Positions 40,406 through 50,574 of a stretch of DNA of 64,000 nt are shown in pieces. The DNA lies in NCBI RefSeq assembly GCF_040833975.1, contig NZ_CP162130.1, forward strand, positions 3,336,001 to 3,400,000, given 5' to 3'. The stretch is from Leptospira sp. WS92.C1 (GTDB taxonomy: Bacteria > Spirochaetota > Leptospiria > Leptospirales > Leptospiraceae). The position numbers and the translations under genes were made by a program. A model generated the notes under the pieces. The model saw only the letters and a program-made list of their open reading frames with translations, searched no databases and was not told the DNA's origin. The first letter of the stretch is position 1, and each line of letters starts with the position of its first letter.

Positions 40406-40939
40406 TCAATTGTTTTTGGGTGCCGGTAATTGCGGTGGTTCGGGGTCGTTAATTCCGCCACAATAAGTAGCTTCTGTATATTCTCTCATATTTTGTAATG
40501 CTTCCGTTGGGGTAACACCTCGATTGCATCTGGTATCCGTGGTTCTCGCACTGATGCAAAGTCCTTGTTCGTTAAACCAAGCATACCGACAACGTGCATT
40601 CCATCCAGGTACGCCGGGTGCATACATACACGAATTGACTACTTGACAGGTGGTCACTACACAAACATATGACTCTGTTCCGATTGAATCTTGACTCGCT
40701 TTCGTTTCGCCTTCTAACGAAAACGCCTTTGTTGCATTTTGCATCCTTTGATTTTGGAGAGTCATTTTATTGGCAGTTTCCATTTGAGCGAGGGTCGGAT
40801 CTCCATTTGAAGAAAATCCAAGTAAAGGAACGAGTGCCATGGTTTCATTTGCAGAATTTTCCGTTTCCGCAGAATTACAACTCATCGAGAAAATAAAGAT
40901 CATCGCTGTAACAAACGTTGAACTTAATTTTGCTTTCAT
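40406..40939 (-). CDS. Cys-rich putative lipoprotein
   Basis: The product is 177 residues. The signal ends in lipobox FSMSC, then comes a low-complexity segment. The Cys-rich part carries VCVVTTCQVVNSCMYAPGVP, CRYAWFNEQGLC and TRCNRGVTPTEALQNM. The ATG follows an AGGT. Eight or so cysteines suggest disulphides. The family was not recognised. A decayed paralogue lies just upstream at 41295. Confidence 0.75.
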   Translation of the reverse strand: MKAKLSSTFVTAMIFIFSMSCNSAETENSANETMALVPLLGFSSNGDPTLAQMETANKMTLQNQRMQNATKAFSLEGETKASQDSIGTESYVCVVTTCQVVNSCMYAPGVPGWNARCRYAWFNEQGLCISARTTDTRCNRGVTPTEALQNMREYTEATYCGGINDPEPPQLPAPKNN

Positions 40940-41076
40940 ATTTTACCTCTTTTATTTTATTTTTAGCGAATATATGTTATTTTCGCTCGAGAGAGGAGAA
41001 TTAAAAACATTAATTCATATTTGTCAAAAATAAAACATGATATCACGCCACGGAAGAATGAACATGTCTGTTTTGG

Positions 41077-41237
41077 CTACAAGATATTGAAAGGTCCTGA
41101 AAGCAGAAACAGGATCAGGCCGAGCAAATTATAAAATTGAACCAATGTAAGAACTTGTCCTGGATCCGGCTCGATGTTTGATATTGTTTGGAGATAAAAC
41201 AATGCCGGGTAAAAAACCGTAAAGAGAGAATTGTTTT
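41077..41237 (-). pseudogene. C-terminal fragment of a membrane protein
   Basis: On the minus strand an uninterrupted 53-codon reading gives LFTVFYPALFYLQTISNIEP, then LTLVQFYNLLGLILFLLSG before a stop. It has two membrane-segment-like stretches. A stop codon precedes it. It is a relic of an unidentified gene; no start is present. Confidence 0.4.
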
Positions 41238-41294
41238 TCAAGAATCTTTCGTGTGATCAAAGGTAGACAGCCTCTGCGAGAAGCGGTCTACCGT

Positions 41295-41885
41295 CTACCA
41301 AGTTAGAAACGAAGGATTGCTTTTAGATCCATCATTCCCTGGAGTTGGGCACTTGCGGCGGCTCATCTCCCATATTGCTTCGATTCGTTCAGTTACATTT
41401 CGAGCAGTCTGCGCAGCAATGCTAGCTAAGGGTAGAGCCTGGATAGCATTGCTGAGGTGGGCAATAAGAAATATTTTTAGGGGGACCTGGTCCATACCAA
41501 ACATGATTGACGACGCACTGTACATACCAGCCTGGCCCGACTGCGGTTGCGCAAGGATACCATGGTGTGCATTCAACACTGCAACGCCAAGCTTCAGGAG
41601 AATAGTTATCATCACTTGTGATTGTACTGATCCGTCTTTCATTGAGAATACCTTTGCTGCATTTTGCGCTCTTTGTTCGAGAATCGTTTCTGTATTTTTT
41701 GTAGAAATAGCCATTGGATTGGAAGCATTCTACGATGGAACAGATTCAATCTGAGATGAAATTCCTAACAAAGGGAGGAGCGCTGCTGAGCTTTCTCTTT
41801 CAGAACTCACTTTTCCATCATTGTAGCTCATAGAAAGAAGCAGAGAGAACAAAAGAATCCTGTTAAAAAAACGTAATTTACTCAT
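41295..41885 (-). pseudogene. Dead paralogue of the Cys-rich lipoprotein
   Basis: The start at 41885 begins a signal peptide and SMSYNDGKVSSERES, where the intact paralogue has SMSCNSAETENSANE. The lipobox Cys codon has become Tyr. A stop follows near 41751, and further on, reading frames change while matching segments (QRAQNAAKVFSM versus QRMQNATKAFSL; LEAIWEMSR-like end) remain. It cannot make the protein. Confidence 0.8.
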
Positions 41886-41924
41886 ATATTTTGTTCAGCA
41901 AACGTTTCTTAAAAAGAATCGTGT

Positions 41925-42823
41925 TCACTCAATCTCCTTATCTTTTCCGATCAATTCCGCTATGATCAAACCCGCAAATACAAAAGCACAACCCAGAATT
42001 CGAATCGGTCCCGATGTTTCTCCCAAAAGAAAATACGCGATGATCGAAGAGAAAACCGGCTCTAAGGAAAAGATGATCCCCACCCGAGTCGGAGACACAA
42101 ATCTCTGAAACTTGGTTTGTAAGAATGTGGTCAGCACCGATGCCAAAAGCGCGTTGTAAAGAACACCCGGAATCAAACGGAAATTCAGATTCAGCTTTGC
42201 CTCCTCCACACCCGTCAGATCCAAAACGATCACCGAAGTCAACGCGAACAAACCAGCGGTAAAGGATTGATAAAAAACCGAAATTCGAATCGGGGTTTCC
42301 ACGCTCACACGGTCCATTTGAATGATATACAATGAAAAGAAAAAAGCGCCGACTAACGTGATCCAATCCCCTTGTGTGATATAAAGAGATCCTTCCATTC
42401 CGGATTCTCCCAAAAAGATCAGACTAAGACCCGTAAAAACCACCGATGCTCCGATCAGATTTCCCTTTGCGGGTATTCTTTTTTGAATGATCCCTTCCAA
42501 AAAAGGAATAATGACGACTAACGTTCCAATCAAAAAGGAAGATTTGGTCACAGTCGTAGTTTTGAGCCCAAGCGTTTCACATGCAAAACCGAGATATAAA
42601 TACAACCCCAGAAAAAAAGCGCCTGGATACCAAATTTTGCCGGTTCTGAATTCTCCCCAGACAAAGGGTAAAAAGATCAAACTCGCAATTCCAAAACGCA
42701 GCGCCAAAAAAATGGAAGGCGAAGTATCTCTCAATCCAAAAACGGTCATCGTAAACGTTCCGCCCCAGATCAAAGTGCAAAGGACAAGATACGCTTCGTT
42801 TCCGAGTTGTTTGATCTTTAACA

Positions 42824-42824
<1 letters not shown>
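41925..42824 (-). CDS. EamA/DMT-family transporter
   Basis: The product is 299 residues with ten hydrophobic segments in two EamA halves ([20 protein letters not shown] near the start, [20 protein letters not shown] near the end). It is an inner-membrane exporter by family; the substrate is unknown. Its ATG overlaps the stop of the carboxypeptidase gene by 1 bp (TAATG), so the two are translated as one unit. Confidence 0.9.
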
Positions 42825-44350
<1,526 letters not shown>

Positions 44351-44783
44351 TCTTTCCCAGGACTGGAACAAATTTGCTCAAATCGCTCTCAGAATCCAGA
44401 GCTTTTTTCTTATCGAACGACCTGTGGAGCGATCTATAGAAAGCGACACATTGAGTTTTACTGGATCGCTCGGGAACTCAGCATCTCGCTCTTGGACGCT
44501 GATCCGTAGAGAAGCGTCCATTGAGTTTTACTGGATCGCTCGGGAAACTCAGCATCTCGCTCTTGGACGCTGATCCGTAGAGAAGCGTCCATTGAGTTTT
44601 ACTGGATCGCTCGGGAAACTCAGCATCTCGCTCTTGGACGCTGATCCGTAGAGAAGCGTCCATTGAGTTTTACTGGATCGCTCGATGAGGAATTTTCTCT
44701 TGATTTGTCCGTTTCGTTTTTGATTCTATCCTCATGCCAAAAGATTCTTTTTTGAAAAGAATCTTTGAATCAGGACCCCTTCC
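44351..44783. repeat. 71-bp tandem repeats (3.3 units) with flanking degenerate copies
   Basis: Units begin with ttgagttttactggatcgct at 44451, 44521, 44592 and 44663; the last is cut after about 22 bp. Units are 70, 71 and 71 bp. Each contains GGACGC/GCGTCC and ctcagcatctcgct, able to form hairpins. A more divergent partial unit (gagcgatctatagaaagcga) precedes them at about 44428. The array lies between the carboxypeptidase and the FGE gene, and a related single unit is at 55787. Confidence 0.93.
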
Positions 44784-45665
44784 ATGAAATCGAAAATTCC
44801 GAACATTCTGCTTTTGGTTTTAGTGATCCTTTCCTCCGGCATCGGATCCACTTGCAAACTTTTCGCAGACTCCGAATGCGGAGGAAAGGAAATCCCTGGG
44901 ATGAAATGTATTCCAGCCGGAGAATTCATTCGAGGGAGCAATTCGCATGACGCGGATGAAAAACCCGAAGAAAAAGTTTACGTTAGCGATTTCTATATGG
45001 ATACATACGAAGTCACAAACGAAGAATTCGACAAATGCAAGAATGCCGGGAAATGCCAGGAATGTTTAAAGACCGGCAAGTGCAACTACATCGGTCCGCG
45101 TTATGGGAAACCATACTTGGGACGTAAACAACCCGCAGCCGGAATCAGTTGGTATACCGCCAAGGAATATTGTGAATGGGCGGGCAAACGCCTTCCCACG
45201 GAAGCGGAATGGGAAAAAGCGGCAAGAGGCCCAAACGGAAACATCTATCCTTGGGGAAACGAACCAGCGACCTGCGAGCGCGCGATCATCGAAGTCGGAG
45301 AGATCAAAGGTTGTGTTTCTAAAAAAACGGAAAAACCGCATCTGATGCCCACGGCAAACGTTGGGACAAAAGCCCCCGGTGTTTACGGACTCTATGATAT
45401 GGCCGGTAATTCTTGGGAATGGACTCAGGATTGGTATTCGCCTTCCTTTAAAACTTGCGGAGACGCATGTAGGGGGAAGGATCCCAAAGGCCCTTGTGCC
45501 GGAAATGAATCCTGTCCGGGTTATACCAAGAAGGTTTTAAAAAGCGGCTCCTGGTGGTGGCCGGCAAGTTATGCAAGGGGTTCCAAAAGGAGATCCCATA
45601 TCCCAGAAAATTTTCCGGAATACCATCATTTTGGATTCCGTTGTGCTAAGGACGCAAACAACTAA
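44784..45665 (+). CDS. Formylglycine-generating-enzyme/SUMF1 domain protein
   Basis: The product is 293 residues with an N-terminal signal (LLLVLVILSSGIGSTC). The FGE-sulfatase domain carries YMDTYEVTNEEFDKC, AAGISWYTAKEYCEWAGKRL, PTEAEWEKAARGPNG, YPWGNEPATC, GVYGLYDMAGNSWEWTQDWY and GSWWWPASYARGSKRR. The Cys pairs suggest disulphides. Members often bind or modify partners and are not always sulfatase activators, so the activity is uncertain. It ends 1 bp before the next gene, so the two are an operon. Confidence 0.9.
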   Translation: MKSKIPNILLLVLVILSSGIGSTCKLFADSECGGKEIPGMKCIPAGEFIRGSNSHDADEKPEEKVYVSDFYMDTYEVTNEEFDKCKNAGKCQECLKTGKCNYIGPRYGKPYLGRKQPAAGISWYTAKEYCEWAGKRLPTEAEWEKAARGPNGNIYPWGNEPATCERAIIEVGEIKGCVSKKTEKPHLMPTANVGTKAPGVYGLYDMAGNSWEWTQDWYSPSFKTCGDACRGKDPKGPCAGNESCPGYTKKVLKSGSWWWPASYARGSKRRSHIPENFPEYHHFGFRCAKDANN

Positions 45666-45666
45666 T

Positions 45667-46755
45667 ATGTTCAACTTTTCTAAATTACCAATCTTTGTAA
45701 TTCTTCCGTTTCTTTTTTTTGCATCTTCGTTTTGCTCCGGTTCCGAAAAAATCAAAGAAAACCGATCGTTAAGCGAACAAGATCTCGTATCGAAAATTTC
45801 CATTCTAAAAGAAACTCCGCAAGAAATTCTCGTACCGACAAAATGGGACGTGGGTGATACCACCGTCTCCAACGAAGACAGATTGGATCTTCTCATCCCT
45901 CACGTTCAAAACGTAGGAAACGCATACGTGGGAGTCGGCTCCGAACAAAATCTTACGATCGCCGCTTGGGCGAAATCGGATTTTATCTATCTTATGGACT
46001 TTACCCAAATCGTGGTTCACGCAAACGAGATCACGATTCTATTTTTGAAAAAAGGAGAGAAGAAGGAGGACTTCATTCGTTTTTGGGGAAAGGAAGGAGA
46101 AAAGGATGCCTTAGAACTGATCGAAACCTCTCTTGCCAATCCGGAAGTTTATAAAAAGGTCTACAAACAAGCTTCTCCTTTTATTCGCAAACGTCATAGA
46201 ACCAATCTGATGCTTTCCAAAAAATACAACTATCAAATGTTTCAGACGGATGATGAACAATATTCTTACATTCGAAAATTGGCATTGGAAAATAGAATTT
46301 TTCCGGTGAAAGGAAATCTTCTCGGGAACACGACTTTGATCGGAATCGGAAACACTCTCAAAAAAGTCGGGCACAAACTAGGAATCATCTATTTCAGCAA
46401 CGCGGAAGAATATTTCGCCTACCCTCAGGAATTTAAGAATTCGTTGATCAATCTGCCTGTCGAAAACAATTCTCTCGTTGTCAGAACCATCTCGGTGAGA
46501 AAGGATCTTTTTCCATGGTCACCCGGATCCGAAATTTCCACGGATCGCGGATTTCACTATTGCGTTCAAAAGGTAACTAACTTTCAAAAATGGTTGTCCA
46601 GCGGAAAACCAGGACTCCGTTCTCTACAAGTCATGGTGGAAGGTGGAACCGTGGATAAAAAAAATGGCATCACAATTGTGGATAAAGAACCTGCTGTAAC
46701 GACACCAACTTCAACCTCCGCTCCGCAGACAAACGCGTCTCCCCCTCCTCAGTAA
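45667..46755 (+). CDS. Putative lipoprotein (LIC_10091-like)
   Basis: The product is 362 residues from the ATG at 45667. The signal ends in SSFC (lipobox-like). The mature protein reads AWAKSDFIYLMDFTQIVVHA, KKVGHKLGIIYFSNAEEYF and RTISVRKDLFPW. The C-terminal tail is Thr/Pro/Ser-rich. I recall similar Leptospira lipoproteins but not their function. It is in operon with the FGE gene and followed by an intrinsic terminator. Confidence 0.75.
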   Translation: MFNFSKLPIFVILPFLFFASSFCSGSEKIKENRSLSEQDLVSKISILKETPQEILVPTKWDVGDTTVSNEDRLDLLIPHVQNVGNAYVGVGSEQNLTIAAWAKSDFIYLMDFTQIVVHANEITILFLKKGEKKEDFIRFWGKEGEKDALELIETSLANPEVYKKVYKQASPFIRKRHRTNLMLSKKYNYQMFQTDDEQYSYIRKLALENRIFPVKGNLLGNTTLIGIGNTLKKVGHKLGIIYFSNAEEYFAYPQEFKNSLINLPVENNSLVVRTISVRKDLFPWSPGSEISTDRGFHYCVQKVTNFQKWLSSGKPGLRSLQVMVEGGTVDKKNGITIVDKEPAVTTPTSTSAPQTNASPPPQ

Positions 46756-46780
46756 ATTTTATACTGAAACAACACGGTAA

Positions 46781-46812
46781 AGGAAATCGTATTTCTTGCG
46801 ATTTCCTTTTTT
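46781..46812 (+). terminator. Intrinsic terminator of the FGE-lipoprotein operon
   Basis: The 9-bp stem aggaaatcg/cgatttcct with a 9-nt loop is followed directly by a run of T. This is a textbook rho-independent terminator 25 bp after the stop codon. Confidence 0.85.
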
Positions 46813-47437
46813 GTCCGATTGCTCCCATTTCCAATTTCGATTTTTATACACTCTCTCAAACGTTTAAAAGAATTCTGAACTTTTGAGACGTTTTATCCTT
46901 ATTCTTAGTAATCCAAACTCTCCTCCATTCGAACTCTATGAAGATTTCTTAACCTTTTATTTGGATAAAAACCAAAAGGGATATTCTCTTTTAAGAGAAA
47001 TCGCCGGTCCTTGCGATTCCAGAAGGATCCGCATTTTTTCATCACCGGGGAAATTTTATCGTTTTTTATTCAATTTCACCTAACGTTCGTTACGTGAAAT
47101 TGAATTCGATTGAATCACAATCTCGAAAAACGCCCGAAATAGACCCTCTTCTCACAATCCTTATTTTAGAATTTTCCATTTTTATAAAATGTTTATCATT
47201 CTTGTATTCTACATATCGATGCGGATACAAAGAAAATAATCTTTCTATGAATTACCAATTTGGTTTTCATTCTATAAACTCTTTTCTTTAAAAGGAAAAA
47301 TTAATCTTTTATTTTTCCCGTTTTGTTTCAAAAGATAGGCGCAATCCGTAAATAATCGTCAATAAAAAAGTAATTTTATTATTTACAATATTTTAAGAAT
47401 CTAAGAAACCTTGAACCCCGATAAAACAGGAGAATGC
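46813..47437. other. Intergenic region with a large hairpin
   Basis: No gene is supported; the short frame 46883-47083 has no ribosome binding site or family. A 32-bp inverted repeat at 47071-47102 (caatttcac...gtgaaattg with an inner taacg/cgtta) could be a bidirectional terminator or a stable RNA fold. The ADC-like gene's promoter must be near 47330-47410. Confidence 0.45.
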
Positions 47438-48361
47438 ATGGCAAACTACGTTGTTCGCGGCGGTGAACAGGAACTTCCTCCGCCTTATCAGATGAAACAG
47501 GTTGAATTTTATTCTTTTTGTATAGAAGGAAACCAGAATGCGATTCAATCGATCGTGGATCGAGATTTAAACGGTCCCGCAAACGGATCCACGCACTATT
47601 CGGCGTTTACCGATAAATTATTTTTAGTTTTCGCAAAACAACAATATCTCGTTCCCGGAAATGATTGTGGTTGGGTGGAAGAAACAGACGTAGGATTTTG
47701 GATTCCTTTATTTGCAAAAGATCCTCTGAGAATCCGTTTTTATCAGCCCTATCTTTTTGTGGACATTCCCACCGCTATGGCTACGGGAAGAGAAATTTAC
47801 GGATTTCATAAAATTCAAGGAAACTTTCAAATGCCCTCTCTTCAAGTTCCTCCCGAATACTTTTCGGTGGATGCGGTCACTCCGAGAGGAAAGGATCGCC
47901 AAGCCATTTCTCAAAGAATGTTCACTTTGACATGTCCTCCGGGCGAATCTCAAAAGAAAGAATCCTTTGACGACTTTTCAAAGATAGGAAACAAATTTGC
48001 GGAAATTCTTTTTGGGGATCCCTCTAAAATCACCATCCCCGGAATGGGTCTGGTTATCAATCTGTTGGACTTTTTGTTCTCACCCGAATTGGGAATGGTC
48101 TTTCTAAAACAATTCAGAGACGCAGCGGATCCAAAACTTGCCTGTTACCAGGCGATTGTGGAAGCAAGCAGCAACGTAACTCATTTTAGAAAAGGCGGGC
48201 TTTTGGAGGGTAATTACGTTTTGGATCTATTAGACAATTCGTATTTTCCTTTTGTCTCCGATTTCGGATTAAAAGGGAATTCTATTCCCGTTCAATTCGG
48301 AATTTGGTGCGATTTTGATTTCGACTTTTCTCCTGGAAAAATCATTCATCAAAACACATGA
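47438..48361 (+). CDS. Acetoacetate decarboxylase-like protein
   Basis: The product is 307 residues; the ATG at 47438 follows AGGAG. It resembles the acetoacetate decarboxylase fold: FWIPLFAKDPLRIRFYQPYL, then VDIPTAMATGREIYGFHKIQ with the Lys in the expected catalytic position. Several homologues in this fold act on different lactone or ester substrates, so the reaction is unknown. It is 74 bp upstream of an FAD oxidoreductase and likely cotranscribed. Confidence 0.7.
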   Translation: MANYVVRGGEQELPPPYQMKQVEFYSFCIEGNQNAIQSIVDRDLNGPANGSTHYSAFTDKLFLVFAKQQYLVPGNDCGWVEETDVGFWIPLFAKDPLRIRFYQPYLFVDIPTAMATGREIYGFHKIQGNFQMPSLQVPPEYFSVDAVTPRGKDRQAISQRMFTLTCPPGESQKKESFDDFSKIGNKFAEILFGDPSKITIPGMGLVINLLDFLFSPELGMVFLKQFRDAADPKLACYQAIVEASSNVTHFRKGGLLEGNYVLDLLDNSYFPFVSDFGLKGNSIPVQFGIWCDFDFDFSPGKIIHQNT

Positions 48362-48435
48362 TGTTTTCTGAATATTAATTCAATCGATAGATTTTAATAA
48401 ACATACTTTTGTTCGAATTAGGCAGGATTAGAACT

Positions 48436-50508
48436 ATGACGACCGATAAAAAAGAAAAAATAATCGTTTTAGGAGGAGGTTTGAGTTCTCTTGTCACTGC
48501 GTATGAGATTACCTCACAACCCGGTTGGGAAAAAAAATACGACATCACCCTCTATCATATGGGATGGAGGCTCGGAGGAAAGGGAGCCAGCGGTAGAAAT
48601 CAAAACGTTTATAATCGGATAGAAGAACACGGACTTCATATATGGTTCGGATTTTATGACAACGCTTTTCGACTCATTCGAAAATGTTATGAAGAGATCA
48701 ACAAACCTTTGACTCTGCCTCTCGCTACTTGGGAAGAAGCCTTCAAACCCGCAAACTTTTTTGTATTGGAAGAAAATGTAAACGGAAGCTATCAACCTTG
48801 GCCGATCGAATTTCCGATGAACGATGAAATTCCTGGAGACGAAGTCGGGATTCCCGATCCGAAAACATTTCCATCTCTGATTCTTAATTTTGTCTCCGAC
48901 TACTATCGTGAAAATAAGGAGAATATATTTCCAGACGATGGTAACGGAGAAAACGAACATAACATCTGGAATCAAATTTTAGAATGGATAGAGGATACGA
49001 TCGAAGACATCGGTCTGGATCTCATCGGAAAAACGATTCTCGTCCTAAAAAATCTTGTGGATCAACTCAGCTCCGACTTTCCCCACGATAAATTTATTAA
49101 AATTCTGGACTTATTTATGGAAACCCTCTGGAAGAAAGTAGAGAAAAAAATCGAGTCCGATACGGAAGCGAGACGTCTTTGGATCCTAGCCGATTTCTGT
49201 TTAACTAATATCAGGGGAATGATCGAGGATAAAGTTTTTGAAAACGGATTTGAAAGTATAGACGATTACGATTATAGAGAATGGCTACGACATCACGGCG
49301 CGAGTGAACTTACAATCAATTCCGCTCCTGTTCAAGCGATCTACGGACTTGTATTCGGCGGGGTCAATCAATACACGTTTGCGGCCGGGACAGCCCTCAA
49401 AGGCGCCCTTAGAATGACCTTTACTTATAAGGGAGCCGTCGCCTATAGAATGCAAGCCGGAATGGGAGACACGATCATGACTCCTCTTTATGAAATTCTA
49501 AAAAAAAGAGGAGTAAAGATTCAATTCTTTCATAGAGTTAGAGAGCTGGTTCCCGGAAAAATCAATGGAACAGAATCGATTCAATCGGTACGAATCGGAA
49601 GACAGGTAACCTTAAAAAACAAAGACTATTCCCCTTTGATCGACGTAAAAGGACTCGGTTGTTGGCCTAGCGAACCTCTTTATGATCAGATCGTAGAAGG
49701 AAATATATTAAAAAAAGAGAATGTAGATTTGGAAAATTACTGGTCAGATTGGAAGGATAAAGAGGAAATTATCTTAGAAGCCGGAAAGGACTATGACAGA
49801 ATCGTTTTCGGAATTTCGATAGGGGCTATTCCCTTTGTATGTCCTAAAATTTTGGAAACCAACGCTCAATGGAAACAGATGACAGAAAGTATTGAAACCT
49901 GTCTAACGGATGCGTTTCAACTCTGGATGTATCCGGACACGGCGGGGTTGGGTTGGAAATACTGGAAAAACGAAGCGCCGATTCTCGGCTCTTATGTGGA
50001 ACCTTTTGACACATGGTGTGATATGAGCGATCTCATCATCCGAGAGTCTTGGCCGGATTCCATGACGCCGAATCATATCGCCTATTTTTGCGGTCCTTCT
50101 CCTCCGGGAACAGGACCGAACAATCCTTTTGCAAAACCGGATCTTACCGCCGAAATGAAAAAGCTAAGGGAAAGAGTCGCTCATTTTTTAAACAAAGATT
50201 CCGCCGCTCTTTGGCCGGCTACGACGATACACGGCGTCAAACCGGGGTTCAATTGGAACCTTCTTCTCAATCCGGATCAAAAATCTGAAACCACAACGGA
50301 CTCTATCTTTGTTCGTTTGAATATTCAACCCACGGAAAGATATGTCTTATCAGCTAAGGGTTCCACCAAATATCGCCTTCCGGCAGGCGCAAACGGATAT
50401 TCAAACCTCGTGATCACAGGGGACTGGATTCAAAATCCGATTCTCAACGCCGGTTGTGTGGAAAGCACCGTCGTTAGCGGAATCGAAGCTGCAAAATGTT
50501 TCCTCTGA
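48436..50508 (+). CDS. FAD-dependent oxidoreductase (amine oxidase/desaturase-like)
   Basis: The product is 690 residues. It starts at ATG 48436 behind an AGGAT-like site. The Rossmann FAD motif is IIVLGGGLSSLVTAYE, followed by YHMGWRLGGKGASGRN, EEHGLHIWFGFYDNAFRL and a C-terminal FAD-contact segment GDWIQNPILNAGCVESTVVS. The helical middle region is longer than in phytoene desaturases. It is similar in layout to carotenoid/hydroxysqualene-type flavoproteins. Its partner is the ADC-like protein, so a shared secondary-metabolite step is possible. Confidence 0.8.
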   Translation: MTTDKKEKIIVLGGGLSSLVTAYEITSQPGWEKKYDITLYHMGWRLGGKGASGRNQNVYNRIEEHGLHIWFGFYDNAFRLIRKCYEEINKPLTLPLATWEEAFKPANFFVLEENVNGSYQPWPIEFPMNDEIPGDEVGIPDPKTFPSLILNFVSDYYRENKENIFPDDGNGENEHNIWNQILEWIEDTIEDIGLDLIGKTILVLKNLVDQLSSDFPHDKFIKILDLFMETLWKKVEKKIESDTEARRLWILADFCLTNIRGMIEDKVFENGFESIDDYDYREWLRHHGASELTINSAPVQAIYGLVFGGVNQYTFAAGTALKGALRMTFTYKGAVAYRMQAGMGDTIMTPLYEILKKRGVKIQFFHRVRELVPGKINGTESIQSVRIGRQVTLKNKDYSPLIDVKGLGCWPSEPLYDQIVEGNILKKENVDLENYWSDWKDKEEIILEAGKDYDRIVFGISIGAIPFVCPKILETNAQWKQMTESIETCLTDAFQLWMYPDTAGLGWKYWKNEAPILGSYVEPFDTWCDMSDLIIRESWPDSMTPNHIAYFCGPSPPGTGPNNPFAKPDLTAEMKKLRERVAHFLNKDSAALWPATTIHGVKPGFNWNLLLNPDQKSETTTDSIFVRLNIQPTERYVLSAKGSTKYRLPAGANGYSNLVITGDWIQNPILNAGCVESTVVSGIEAAKCFL

Positions 50509-50574
50509 ATTTCCGAAAATAGATTTTTTTCTTTTTGATTTTAATCCTAGGGAGAATAACACAGTTCTTCCAGG

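Noticed and set aside
44478..44663. Frames across the tandem repeats
   Set aside because: They arise from the 71-bp repeat sequence itself and have no coding support.
46883..47083. 66-codon plus-strand frame
   Set aside because: No ribosome binding site or family resemblance, and it ends inside a hairpin; probably chance.
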